47,664 nt of DNA. Origin: Ramlibacter aquaticus (GTDB lineage Bacteria > Pseudomonadota > Gammaproteobacteria > Burkholderiales > Burkholderiaceae_C). Under the pieces are notes generated by a model. That model had not been told where the DNA came from and did not search any database. It was given only the letters and a program-made list of their open reading frames with translations. Below are positions 26,264 through 34,610 of this stretch, in pieces. Within the stretch, counting starts at the first letter, position 1. Every line of letters starts with the position of its first letter. Location of the stretch: the NCBI RefSeq assembly GCF_015159745.1, contig NZ_JADDOJ010000025.1, positions 1 to 47,664 of the forward strand. Direction: 5' to 3'. The translations under genes and the position numbers were made by a program.

Positions 26264-28294
26264 ATGTCTTTCCCCGTTGCTGTGCTCGTGCCCACGCCCG
26301 CGCATGCCACGGTGCAGGGCCCACTGAGCTATGTCGCCGCGCAGCCCCTGCCCGCAGGTACTTTGGTTCGCGTGCCGTTGGGCCGGCGCGACGTGCTGGG
26401 GGTCTGCTGGGGGGAAGCGCAGGCCGACGGCGACTTCGAGCCGCGGCCCGTCGCCGGGGTCCTGGACGGGCTGCCGCCGCTGGGCACGGGCTGGCGGCGC
26501 CTGGTGGGCTTCGCGGCGGCCTACTACCAGCGCGGCCTGGGCGAGGTGGCGCTGGCCGCGCTGCCGCCCCAGCTGCGCGACCTGGACGCCACGCAGCTGG
26601 CGCGCCGGCTGAAGCGGGCCACGCCGGACCGGGCGCCCCGGCCGGCCGACCACCAGGCACCCACGCCGGGCCAGGCCGCGGCGCTGGAGGCCCTGGCGGG
26701 GGCCCAGGCGCCGGCGCTGCTCTTCGGCGTCACCGGCAGCGGCAAGACCGAGGTCTACCTGCAGGCCGTGGCCCGGGTGCTGGCGGACGACGCCACGGCC
26801 CAGGCGCTGGTCATGGTGCCCGAGATCAACCTCACGCCCCAGCTGCAGGCGCGCTTCGCCGAGCGCTTCGGGGAGGACGCGGTGGTGGCCATGCACAGCG
26901 GCATGACGGGGCCGCAGCGCCTGCGCAGCTGGCTGGCCGCGCACGCCGGCCAGGCTCGCATCGTGCTGGGCACGCGCATGGCCGTGTTCGCCTCCCTGCC
27001 GGGCCTGCGGCTCATCGTGGTCGACGAGGAGCACGACCCCAGCTACAAGCAGCAGGAGGGCGCGCGCTACTCGGCGCGCGACCTCGCGGTCTGGCGCGGC
27101 AAGGCCGAGGGGGCGCAGGTGGTGCTGGGCTCGGCCACGCCCTCGCTGGAATCCTGGCTGGCCAGCGAACGCGGCCGCTACCGCCGCATCGCCATGCCCG
27201 AGCGGGTCGGCGAGGGCGCGCTGCCCCAGGTGCGGCTGGTGGACATGAACCACCAGCCCCCCAAGACGCTGTTCTCGCCGCCTCTGCTGGACGCGATCAC
27301 CCAGCGCATCGCGCGCGGCGAGCAGTCGCTGGTCTTCCTCAACCGGCGCGGGTATGCGCCGGTGCTGGCCTGCAGTGCCTGCGAATGGAAGAGCGATTGC
27401 CCGAACTGCAGCGCCTTCCGCGTCTTCCACAAGATCGACCGCACGCTGCGCTGCCACCACTGCGGCTTCACCGAGCGGGTGCCGCGGGCCTGCCCGGCCT
27501 GCGGCAACCTGGACATCGCGCCGCTGGGCCGGGGCACCGAACGCCTGGAGGAGCACCTGGCCGAGCTGCTGGCCGGCACCACGCGCCCCGACGGCGGGCC
27601 GGTGCGCATCGTGCGCGTGGACGCCGACAGCACGCGCGGCAAGGGCGCCCTGGAGGCGCAGCTGGAACGCATGCACGCGGGCGAGGTCGACGTGCTGGTG
27701 GGCACGCAGATGGTGGCCAAGGGCCACGACTTCCGCCGCATCACGCTGGTGGCGGCGGTGCAGCCGGATTCCGCGCTGTTCTCGGCCGATTTCCGCGCGC
27801 CGGAGCGGCTGTTCGCGCTGCTGATGCAGGCCGCCGGACGCGCCGGGCGTGACGCCGCCCAGGCGCACGCGGCCGAGATGTGGGTGCAAACCTTCAATCC
27901 CACGCACCCCCTCTTCGCCGCACTGCGCCGCCACGATTACCCGGCCTTCGCGGCCCAGCAGCTCAAGGAGCGGGAGCAGGCCGGCATGCCGCCCTTCGGC
28001 TTCCAGGCCCTGGTGCGGGCCGAGGCCCGCACCCAGGAGGTGGCGCAGGACTTCTTGCGCGCGGCCGCCGAGGCCGGGCAGGCCCTGGCCCAGGCGCAGG
28101 GCGTGACGCTGTATTCGGCGGTGCCCATGGGCATGCAGCGCGTGGCCAACGTGGAGCGGGCCCAACTGCTGGTGGAAAGCGATTCACGCGCCGCCCTGCA
28201 GCGCTTCCTGGCGGCCTGGCAGCCGGTGCTGCGCGAGCACCGGCCGCGCGGACTGATCCGCTGGGCGGTGGACGTGGACCCGCTGGCGATCTGA
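26264..28294 (+). CDS. priA: primosomal protein N', replication restart helicase
   Basis: The 676-aa protein has the N-terminal DNA-binding region, Walker A GVTGSGKTE (~155-163), the DEEH box starting at D254, and a zinc-binding insert with eight cysteines between CSACEWKSDCPNC and CPACGNLD that bind two zinc ions. The helicase C-lobe follows with GTQMVAKGHDF and AGRAGR. PriA recognises stalled forks and reloads the replisome. The length is typical for beta-proteobacteria (E. coli: 732). ATG 26264 (MSFPVAVLVPTP) matches the usual N-terminus; a TTG at 26249 would add five residues and is less likely. It stands alone, convergent with rsmI. Confidence 0.96.
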   Translation: MSFPVAVLVPTPAHATVQGPLSYVAAQPLPAGTLVRVPLGRRDVLGVCWGEAQADGDFEPRPVAGVLDGLPPLGTGWRRLVGFAAAYYQRGLGEVALAALPPQLRDLDATQLARRLKRATPDRAPRPADHQAPTPGQAAALEALAGAQAPALLFGVTGSGKTEVYLQAVARVLADDATAQALVMVPEINLTPQLQARFAERFGEDAVVAMHSGMTGPQRLRSWLAAHAGQARIVLGTRMAVFASLPGLRLIVVDEEHDPSYKQQEGARYSARDLAVWRGKAEGAQVVLGSATPSLESWLASERGRYRRIAMPERVGEGALPQVRLVDMNHQPPKTLFSPPLLDAITQRIARGEQSLVFLNRRGYAPVLACSACEWKSDCPNCSAFRVFHKIDRTLRCHHCGFTERVPRACPACGNLDIAPLGRGTERLEEHLAELLAGTTRPDGGPVRIVRVDADSTRGKGALEAQLERMHAGEVDVLVGTQMVAKGHDFRRITLVAAVQPDSALFSADFRAPERLFALLMQAAGRAGRDAAQAHAAEMWVQTFNPTHPLFAALRRHDYPAFAAQQLKEREQAGMPPFGFQALVRAEARTQEVAQDFLRAAAEAGQALAQAQGVTLYSAVPMGMQRVANVERAQLLVESDSRAALQRFLAAWQPVLREHRPRGLIRWAVDVDPLAI

Positions 28295-28320
28295 GGCCGC
28301 GCGGGGCCGGCCCGGCCCCC

Positions 28321-29238
28321 TCAGCCTTCGGCGTCGCCGCCGGCCTTCAGCCGCAGCGCGGCCTCGTACAGCGCGTTGCGCGGCTCGCCGCTGATCTCGG
28401 CCGCCAGCTTCACCGCCGTCTTGACGGGCAGTTCGGGCAGCAGCAGGCGCAGCACCCGCTCGCCCTCGCCCAGGGCGGCGGCCACGGGGGCGGGGTGCAG
28501 CACCAGCGCGAACTCGCCCCGCGCGTGCTTGGCGTCGGCCGCCAGCCAGGCCGGGAAGGCGTCGCAGGCCAGCGTGTGCACCTGCTCGAACTGCTTGGTC
28601 AGCTCGCGGCCCACGGTGAGCGGCCGGGGGCCCAGCACGGCCAGGCTGGCCGCCAGCATCTCGATGCGGTGCGGCGCTTCCAGCAGCACCACCGCGCGGG
28701 GCTCCTGCGCCAGCGTGGCGACGAAGGCATCGCGCTCGGCGGCCTTGGCCGGCATGAAGCCGGCGAACACGAATTCGCCATGGCCCGCCGAGATGCCGGC
28801 CACGCTGAGCACCGCCGTCACGCTGCTGGGCCCGGGCAGCGGCATCACGGGGTAGCCCGCCTCGCGTGCGTGGGCCACCAGGCGGGCGCCTGGGTCGCTC
28901 ACGGCCGGGGTGCCGGCGTCGCTCGCGTAGGCCACACGCTGGCCCAGGCGCAGGCGCTCGACCACCGCATGCGAGGCACCGGCCTCGTTGTGCTGGTGCA
29001 CCGCCAGCCAGGCCGACGCGGGCTTGTCGATGCCGTAGGCGCGCAGCAACGCCTGGGTATGGCGCGTGTCTTCGCAGGCGATCGCGTCGGCCAGCTGCAG
29101 CAGGTGCAGGGCGCGCAGCGAGACATCGGCCAGATTACCGATGGGCGTGGCGACCACGTACAGGGCACCGCCGGGATAATTTTGCCCACCGGCGGCTTCG
29201 CGTGCGGCGGCCAGGGCGGAGGCGAAGGATGGGCTCAA
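28321..29238 (-). CDS. rsmI: 16S rRNA (cytidine1402-2'-O)-methyltransferase, TTG start
   Basis: The 305-aa tetrapyrrole-methylase-fold protein has GALYVVATPIGNLADVSLRAL, CEDTRHTQALL, YASDAGTPAVSDPGARLV and LPGPSSVTAVLSVAGI; these are the RsmI (YraL) hallmarks. It 2'-O-methylates C1402 of 16S rRNA, working with RsmH at the P site. No ATG or GTG lies in frame before the conserved block, so TTG 29238 is the most reasonable start. That places its 5' end inside, or abutting, the divergent yraN start. The C-terminal helical region (LPVKTAVKLAAEISGEPRN) is complete. Confidence 0.94.
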   Translation of the reverse strand: MSPSFASALAAAREAAGGQNYPGGALYVVATPIGNLADVSLRALHLLQLADAIACEDTRHTQALLRAYGIDKPASAWLAVHQHNEAGASHAVVERLRLGQRVAYASDAGTPAVSDPGARLVAHAREAGYPVMPLPGPSSVTAVLSVAGISAGHGEFVFAGFMPAKAAERDAFVATLAQEPRAVVLLEAPHRIEMLAASLAVLGPRPLTVGRELTKQFEQVHTLACDAFPAWLAADAKHARGEFALVLHPAPVAAALGEGERVLRLLLPELPVKTAVKLAAEISGEPRNALYEAALRLKAGGDAEG

Positions 29239-29627
29239 TGCAGGGTTCCAGCGTGAAGGGTGCCAGTCGCACCAGCACCAAGTCGGCGGGCGATGCGGCC
29301 GAGGGCCGCGCGCTCGCCCACCTGGAAGACCAGGGCCTGGTGCTCGTCGCCCGCAATTATCGGACGCCCGGCCGCGGCGGCGGTGAAATCGACCTCGTCA
29401 TGCGCGAGGCCGACGGCACCCTGGTCTTCGTCGAGGTCCGGCGGCGCGCCGGCACGGCCTACGGCGGCGCCGCCGCCAGCGTGGGCTGGGTGAAGCAGTC
29501 GCGCATCGTCTTCGCCGCGCGCCACTTCCTGCTGCGCTGGCGCCGCACGCCGCCCTGCCGCTTCGACGTGGTGGTGGTCGAGGGCGCGACGCTGCGCTGG
29601 CTGCGCGCCGCCTTCGACGCCGGCTGA
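29229..29627 (+). CDS. yraN: YraN family (UPF0102) nuclease-like protein
   Basis: The 132-aa protein has the UPF0102 endonuclease-like core: AAEGRALAHLEDQGLVLVARNYRTPGRGGGEIDLVM, then VFVEVRRRAG and a conserved tail PPCRFDVVVVE. The E-I-D and E-V-R acidic residues are the predicted metal site, although the family's usual V-E-V-K lysine is R here. The cytosolic role is unknown; it is conserved next to rsmI. ATG 29229 has GGAGG six bases upstream and is preferred over the ATG at 29238. Either choice makes its 5' end overlap the divergent rsmI start. Confidence 0.88.
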   Translation: MGSMQGSSVKGASRTSTKSAGDAAEGRALAHLEDQGLVLVARNYRTPGRGGGEIDLVMREADGTLVFVEVRRRAGTAYGGAAASVGWVKQSRIVFAARHFLLRWRRTPPCRFDVVVVEGATLRWLRAAFDAG

Positions 29628-29861
29628 GGGCCGGGCGCGCCCGCAGCGCCACAGGCGGGGGGGACGGCCAGCGGTTCATCCTGGCGCAGCAGGCGGGCCG
29701 AGCGGGGGGGAACTTCTTCATGGGCATCGTTCTCTGCTGATGGGGCGCCCTGCTGGCCGCAAGCGGCGTGCGAGGCCCACGGTGGCCCCTCCCAGGCGCG
29801 GCCCCCCGGCAGGCATCCGATCGGGCCTGGGCCGCATCAGGGCCCCTCGGGGTCACCCGGT

Positions 29862-29867
29862 TATCAT
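29862..29867 (+). promoter_or_regulatory. -10-like TATCAT before diaA
   Basis: TATCAT lies eight bases before ATG 29876 without a Shine-Dalgarno sequence. The preceding gap (29628-29861) holds two runs of seven G (29657-29663 and 29704-29710) and no supported gene. Confidence 0.45.
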
Positions 29868-29875
29868 CGAGAACC

Positions 29876-30475
29876 ATGCTGGAACAACGCATCCAACAGC
29901 ACTTCATCGACAGCGCCGACCTGAAGTACCAGGCCTCGCAGTCGCTTTCCAAGCCGATCGCGGCGGCCGTGCAGGCGGTGCTGGCCTGCGTCACCAGCGG
30001 TGGCAAGGTGCTGGCCTGCGGCAACGGCGGCTCGGCCGCCGACGCGCAGCACTTCGCGGCCGAGTTCGTGGGCCGCTTCGAGCGCGAGCGCCCGGAGCTG
30101 GGCGCCATCGCGCTCACCACCGACAGCTCCATCCTCACCGCGGTCGGCAACGACTACGATTTCGAGCGCATCTTCTCCAAGCAGGTGCGCGCGCTCGGCC
30201 AGGCGGGCGACGTGCTGCTGGCCATCTCCACCAGCGGCAACTCGGCCAACGTGCTGGCGGCGATCGCGGCCGCCCATGAACGCGAGATGACCGTGGTGGC
30301 CCTGAGCGGCCGCGGCGGTGGCAAGATGAACGCGGCGCTGCGCGACACCGACGTGCACATCTGCGTGCCGCACGAGCGCACCGCCCGCATCCAGGAAGTC
30401 CACATCCTCGCGCTGCACTGCATCTGCGACGGCGTAGACGCGCAACTGCTCGGAGACCAGGAACCCCAGTCATGA
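29876..30475 (+). CDS. diaA: DiaA-type SIS-domain protein (DnaA initiator-associating; GmhA homologue)
   Basis: The 199-aa SIS-domain protein has [61 protein letters not shown] and ARIQEVHIL. It resembles both phosphoheptose isomerase GmhA and DiaA; the RFE-ERP and [15 protein letters not shown] stretches and the position between yraN and a dolP-like gene match E. coli DiaA (YraO). DiaA forms tetramers that bind DnaA and promote its assembly at oriC. GmhA activity in LPS heptose synthesis cannot be excluded because the SIS fold is shared. It overlaps the next start by ATGA, so it is coupled to the dolP-like lipoprotein. Confidence 0.85.
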   Translation: MLEQRIQQHFIDSADLKYQASQSLSKPIAAAVQAVLACVTSGGKVLACGNGGSAADAQHFAAEFVGRFERERPELGAIALTTDSSILTAVGNDYDFERIFSKQVRALGQAGDVLLAISTSGNSANVLAAIAAAHEREMTVVALSGRGGGKMNAALRDTDVHICVPHERTARIQEVHILALHCICDGVDAQLLGDQEPQS

Positions 30476-31254
30476 CCCTGCACCGTCCCCTGATCCTCAC
30501 CGCGCTGGCGACCGCCAGCCTCACCACCGTGCTGTCGGGCTGCGCACCGCTGGTGCTGGGCAGCGCGGCCGTGGGCGTGATGTCCTACTCCGACCGCCGC
30601 ACCTCGGGCGCCCAGGTCGAGGACGAGGCGATCGAGCTGCGCGGCGGCTCGCGCCTGCGCGAGGCCTTCGGCGACCGGGCCCACATCAACATCACCAGCT
30701 TCAACCGCCAGGTGCTGCTGACCGGCGAGGTGCCCAGCGAACAGTCGCGCGCGCAGGCCGAGCAGGTCGTGTCCCGCGTGGACAACGTGCGCGGCATCGT
30801 CAACGAGCTCGCCGTGCTGCCCACCAGCACCCTGACGCAACGCTCCAACGACACGCTCATCACCGGCAAGGTGAAGGCCTCGCTGCTGGACGACCGCCAG
30901 CTCTACGCCGGCGCCTTCAAGGTGGTGACCGAGCGCAGCGTGGTCTACCTGATGGGCCGCGTCACCCAGGCGGAGGCCGATCGCGCAACGCAGATCGCCC
31001 GCACCATCAGCGGCGTGCAGCGCGTGGTGCGCATCTTCGAGCTGCTGACGCCCGAGGAGATCCGCAACCTGTCGACGCCACCGGCCAACACCGGCCCGGC
31101 GGCGCCGGTGTCGCCCGCCCCGGTCTCCAGCGCCTCGCCCGCCGTCGTGGCGCCGGGTGCCCCCGCCACGCCCGCTGTCGTCGCGCCGGCCGCGAGCACG
31201 GCACCGGCCGTGGGCGGTTCGGTCACGCCGACGCCGCTGCCGCCCGCGCGCTGA
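30472..31254 (+). CDS. dolP: dual BON-domain outer-membrane lipoprotein (DolP/YraP)
   Basis: The 260-aa protein has a lipoprotein signal ending LSGC (C24) and two BON domains (~50-120 with [18 protein letters not shown], and ~125-195 with [20 protein letters not shown]). Small dual-BON lipoproteins after diaA correspond to DolP, which sits in the outer membrane at division sites and supports envelope integrity and BAM function. The last ~55 residues are a Pro/Ala/Val-rich tail absent from E. coli DolP (191 aa), probably disordered and periplasmic. ATG 30472 overlaps the diaA stop, an arrangement that links this envelope protein to a replication-associated one. Confidence 0.88.
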   Translation: MTLHRPLILTALATASLTTVLSGCAPLVLGSAAVGVMSYSDRRTSGAQVEDEAIELRGGSRLREAFGDRAHINITSFNRQVLLTGEVPSEQSRAQAEQVVSRVDNVRGIVNELAVLPTSTLTQRSNDTLITGKVKASLLDDRQLYAGAFKVVTERSVVYLMGRVTQAEADRATQIARTISGVQRVVRIFELLTPEEIRNLSTPPANTGPAAPVSPAPVSSASPAVVAPGAPATPAVVAPAASTAPAVGGSVTPTPLPPAR

Positions 31255-31290
31255 CGCGCCAGGCCGGGCACGCCCGGCCCGCGGCCGCGT

Positions 31291-32193
31291 TCACTTCAGC
31301 CGCTTGATCAGGCTGGAGGTGTCCCAGCGGCGGCCGCCCATCTGCTGCACGTCCGCATAGAACTGGTCCACCAGGGCCGTGACGGGCAGTCGCGCGCCGT
31401 TGCGCTTGGCCTCGTCCAGCACCAGGCCCAGGTCCTTGCGCATCCAGTCGACGGCGAAGCCGAAATCGAACTTGTCCTCGATCATGGTCTTGCCGCGGTT
31501 GTCCATCTGCCAGCTCTGGGCGGCGCCCTTGCCGATCACGTCCAGCACCTGGGCCATGTCCAGCCCGGCCTTCATGCCGAAGGCGATGGCCTCGGACAGG
31601 CCCTGCACCAGGCCGGCGATCGCGATCTGGTTGCACATCTTGGCGAGCTGGCCCGAGCCGCTGGCGCCCAGCAGCGTGAAGGCGCGCGAGAAGGCCATGC
31701 CCACCGGCCGCACCGCCTCGAAGGCCGCGGCCTCGCCGCCGCACATCACCGTGAGCAGGCCGTTCTGCGCGCCGGCCTGGCCACCGGAGACCGGGGCGTC
31801 GACGAAGTGCAGGCCCAGCTCGGTGGCCTTGGCCGCCAGCTCGCGCGCCACGTCGGCCGAGGCCGTGGTGTGGTCAACGAAGATGGCGCCCTTCTTCATG
31901 CCGGCGAAGGCGCCGTCGGGCCCCAGCACCACGGAGCGCAGGTCGTCGTCGTTGCCCACGCAGCAGAAGACGATGTCGCGGCCGGCCGCGGCTTCGCGCG
32001 GGGTGGCGGCGTGGCGGCCCTTGAACTCGCCGGCCCAGGCCTGGGCCTTGGCCGCGCTGCGGTTGTAGACGCACACGTCGTGGCCGGCCAGCGCCAGGTG
32101 GCCGGCCATGGGAAAGCCCATCACGCCCAGGCCGAGGAAGGCCACGGAACGCGCAGGCACGGAGTCGTAAGTCTTGGGGTTGGTGCTCGCCAT
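31291..32193 (-). CDS. 3-hydroxyisobutyrate dehydrogenase-family NAD(P) oxidoreductase
   Basis: The 300-aa beta-hydroxyacid dehydrogenase has the NAD motif AFLGLGVMGFPMAGHLA, the substrate signature FVDAPVSGGQAGA, and the catalytic lysine in GQLAKMCNQIAIAG. The family includes 3-hydroxyisobutyrate dehydrogenase, tartronate-semialdehyde reductase and 6-phosphogluconate-like enzymes; sequence alone does not choose between them. A TAGAAT at 32219-32224 (minus strand) and an AGGA before the ATG give it its own conventional promoter and ribosome site. It lies 70 bases downstream of pilU in the same direction but is probably not functionally linked to pili. Confidence 0.88.
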   Translation of the reverse strand: MASTNPKTYDSVPARSVAFLGLGVMGFPMAGHLALAGHDVCVYNRSAAKAQAWAGEFKGRHAATPREAAAGRDIVFCCVGNDDDLRSVVLGPDGAFAGMKKGAIFVDHTTASADVARELAAKATELGLHFVDAPVSGGQAGAQNGLLTVMCGGEAAAFEAVRPVGMAFSRAFTLLGASGSGQLAKMCNQIAIAGLVQGLSEAIAFGMKAGLDMAQVLDVIGKGAAQSWQMDNRGKTMIEDKFDFGFAVDWMRKDLGLVLDEAKRNGARLPVTALVDQFYADVQQMGGRRWDTSSLIKRLK

Positions 32194-32218
32194 GATGGGT
32201 CCTGAATGAGACCCGGCG

Positions 32219-32224
32219 ATTCTA
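32219..32224 (-). promoter_or_regulatory. -10-like TAGAAT of the oxidoreductase gene
   Basis: TAGAAT on the minus strand lies 25 bases before ATG 32193, leaving a short leader with AGGA. It serves as a contrast to the near-start elements elsewhere. Confidence 0.4.
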
Positions 32225-32263
32225 GGCGCCGCCCCCGCGTCGTGCAGGGGGCGCGCCGGGCGC

Positions 32264-33400
32264 TCAGACGATGGCGAAGTTCTCGGTGCCGGCCGACAGG
32301 TCGGAGCTCTTGGCGCGCTGGCTGTTGAGCTTGATCTGCAGGCGCAGGTCGTTCAGCGAATCGGCGTTGCGCAGCGCATCCTCGTAGGTGATGACGCTGG
32401 CCTCGTACATGTCGAACAGCGCCTGGTCGAAGGTCTGCATGCCCAGGTTGCGGCTCTTCTTCATGATCTCCTTGATCTCGGCCACCTCGCCCTTGAAGAT
32501 CAGGTCGGACACCAGCGGGGTGTTGAGCATGATCTCCACGGCGGCGGCGCGGCCCTTGCCGTCCTGCTTGGGCACCAGGCGCTGCGAGACCATGGCCTTG
32601 AGGTTGAGCGACAGGTCCATCAGCAGCTGGGCGCGCCGCTCCTCGGGGAAGAAGTTGATGACGCGGTCCAGGGCCTGGTTGGCGCTGTTGGCGTGCAGCG
32701 TGGCCATGCACAGGTGGCCGGTCTCGGCGAAGGCGATCGCGTGCTCCATGGTCTCGCGGTCGCGGATCTCGCCCATCAGGATCACGTCGGGGGCCTGGCG
32801 CAGCGTGTTCTTCAGCGCCGCTTCCCAGCTGTCGGTGTCCAGGCCCACCTCGCGCTGCGTCACCACGCAGTTCTTGTGCGGGTGCACGAACTCCACCGGG
32901 TCCTCGATGGTGATGATGTGGCCCCAGCTGTTCTCGTTGCGCCAGTCGATCATGGCGGCCAGGGTGGTCGACTTGCCCGAGCCGGTGGCGCCCACCAGGA
33001 TGCACAGGCCGCGCTTGGACATCACCACGTCCTTGAGCACCTGCGGCACGCCCAGGCCGTCGATGGTGGGCAGCACCTGCGGGATCACCCGCAGCACCAT
33101 GCCCACCTTGCCCTGCTGCACGAAGGCGTTGACGCGGAAGCGCCCCACGCCGGGCGGCGAGATTGCGAAGTTGCACTCCTTGGTGCGCTCGAACTCGGCG
33201 GCCTGCTTGTCGCTCATGATGGAGCGCGCCAGGGCCAGCGTGTGCGCGCCGGACAGCGGCTGCGGCGAGACCTTGGTCACCTTGCCGTCGACCTTGATCG
33301 CCGGCGGGAAATCGCCCGTGATGAACAGGTCGGAGCCGTTGCGGCTGACCATCAGCTTGAGCAGGTCGTTGATGAATTTGCTGGCCTGGTCGCGTTCCAT
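32264..33400 (-). CDS. pilU: type IV pilus retraction ATPase PilU
   Basis: The 378-aa hexameric secretion ATPase has Walker A GATGSGKSTTLAAM, the Asp box (TIEDPVEFVH), Walker B ILMGEIRDRETM and the His box (HLCMATLHAN). The position after pilT, the N-terminus MERDQASKFINDLL and the C-terminal extension past the PilT core fit PilU, which works with PilT to retract pili under load. The ATG at 33400 has AAGGA before it; an in-frame ATG at 33484 lies in a low-complexity spacer and is rejected. The 114-base gap to pilT holds a C/G palindrome at 33462-33473. Confidence 0.95.
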   Translation of the reverse strand: MERDQASKFINDLLKLMVSRNGSDLFITGDFPPAIKVDGKVTKVSPQPLSGAHTLALARSIMSDKQAAEFERTKECNFAISPPGVGRFRVNAFVQQGKVGMVLRVIPQVLPTIDGLGVPQVLKDVVMSKRGLCILVGATGSGKSTTLAAMIDWRNENSWGHIITIEDPVEFVHPHKNCVVTQREVGLDTDSWEAALKNTLRQAPDVILMGEIRDRETMEHAIAFAETGHLCMATLHANSANQALDRVINFFPEERRAQLLMDLSLNLKAMVSQRLVPKQDGKGRAAAVEIMLNTPLVSDLIFKGEVAEIKEIMKKSRNLGMQTFDQALFDMYEASVITYEDALRNADSLNDLRLQIKLNSQRAKSSDLSAGTENFAIV

Positions 33401-33461
33401 GAATTGTTCCTTCTCAAACTGCGGACTTGCGCGCCGCCGGGCCGCCCCAACGCGCGCACGC

Positions 33462-33473
33462 CCCCCCGGGGGG
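33462..33473. repeat. C6G6 palindrome in the pilT-pilU gap
   Basis: CCCCCCGGGGGG is a 12-base perfect palindrome in a run of seven C and six G. Without a loop it cannot form a standard hairpin, but a slightly shifted fold is possible and could pause or attenuate transcription between pilT and pilU. Confidence 0.4.
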
Positions 33474-33514
33474 CAGGGAGCCACACGCAGTGGGCGAACG
33501 TGGGGGCGCCATCT

Positions 33515-34558
33515 CTAGCCGGGGAAGTTCTCGGGGATCTTCGCCTTGCTGCGCGCTTCTGCCGGGCTGATGATGTTGCGCTTGACCAGGTCGCCGAGGT
33601 TCTGGTCCAGGGTCTGCATGCCGAAGTTGTTGCCGGTCTGGATGGCGGAGTACATCTGCGCCACCTTGGCCTCGCGGATCAGGTTGCGGATGGCGGAGGT
33701 GCCGATCATGATCTCGTGCGCCGCGACGCGGCCCTGGCCGTCCTTGGTCTTGCACAGGGTCTGCGAGATCACCGCCTGCAGCGATTCGGACAGCATGGCG
33801 CGAACCATCTCCTTCTCCTCGGCCGGAAACACGTCGATGATCCGGTCGATCGTCTTGGCGGCGCTGGAGGTGTGCAGCGTGCCGAACACCAGGTGGCCGG
33901 TTTCCGCCGCTGTCATCGCCAGGCGGATGGTCTCCAGGTCGCGCATTTCGCCCACCAGGATGGCGTCCGGGTCCTCGCGCAGCGCCGACTTCAGCGCCGC
34001 TGCGAAGGACAGCGTCATGGGCCCGACCTCGCGCTGGTTGATCAGGCACTTCTTGGATTCGTGCACGAACTCGATCGGGTCCTCCACGGTGAGGATGTGG
34101 CCGTACTCGGTCTCGTTGAGGTAGTTCACCATCGCCGCCAGCGTGGTCGACTTGCCCGAGCCGGTGGGCCCGGTGACCAGTACCAGCCCGCGCGGCTTGA
34201 GCGCCAGCTCGCCGAAGATCTTGGGCGCGTTCAGCTGCTCCAGCGTGAGGATCTTGGACGGGATGGTCCGGAACACGGCGCCGGCGCCGCGGTTCTGGTT
34301 GAAGGCGTTGACGCGGAAGCGCGCCAGGCCATCGATCTCGAAAGAGAAATCGACCTCCAGGAACTCCTCGTAGTTCTTGCGCTGCGAGTCGTTCATGATG
34401 TCGTACACCATGGCGTGGACCTGCTTGTGGTCCAGGGGGTCGACGTTGATGCGCCGCACGTCGCCATGCACGCGGATCATCGGTGGAAGCCCGGCCGACA
34501 GGTGCAGGTCGGAGGCCTTGTTCTTGACGCTGAATGCAAGCAGCTGGGTAATATCCAC
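33515..34558 (-). CDS. pilT: type IV pilus retraction ATPase PilT, GTG start
   Basis: The 347-aa protein starts VDITQLLAFSVKNKASDLHLSAG, the canonical PilT N-terminus, and has Walker A GPTGSGKSTTLAAM, TVEDPIEFVHESKKCL, Walker B ILVGEMRDLETI, the His box HLVFGTLHTSSAAKTIDR, and the AIRNLIREAK motif required for retraction. PilT hexamers depolymerise pilin for twitching motility, adhesion and DNA uptake. GTG 34558 is chosen because it begins the conserved N-terminus and has GAGGG five bases upstream. It is divergent from yggS with a 52-base gap, an arrangement common in beta- and gamma-proteobacteria. Confidence 0.97.
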   Translation of the reverse strand: MDITQLLAFSVKNKASDLHLSAGLPPMIRVHGDVRRINVDPLDHKQVHAMVYDIMNDSQRKNYEEFLEVDFSFEIDGLARFRVNAFNQNRGAGAVFRTIPSKILTLEQLNAPKIFGELALKPRGLVLVTGPTGSGKSTTLAAMVNYLNETEYGHILTVEDPIEFVHESKKCLINQREVGPMTLSFAAALKSALREDPDAILVGEMRDLETIRLAMTAAETGHLVFGTLHTSSAAKTIDRIIDVFPAEEKEMVRAMLSESLQAVISQTLCKTKDGQGRVAAHEIMIGTSAIRNLIREAKVAQMYSAIQTGNNFGMQTLDQNLGDLVKRNIISPAEARSKAKIPENFPG

Positions 34559-34610
34559 GAATCCCTCTTTCCCAAGCGCTCCCCGAATGTGACGGGAACG
34601 CCGTTGGATT

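Noticed and set aside
29628..29875. Possible small minus-strand gene (beginning MPMKKFPPARP) between yraN and diaA
   Set aside because: The peptide is Pro/Arg-rich, contains the two G7 tracts as Pro codons, has no ribosome site that I can see and no family resemblance.
29876..30475. Phosphoheptose isomerase (gmhA) as the primary call
   Set aside because: The fold is shared, but neighbours (yraN, dolP, rsmI) and diagnostic stretches favour DiaA; GmhA is retained as the alternative.
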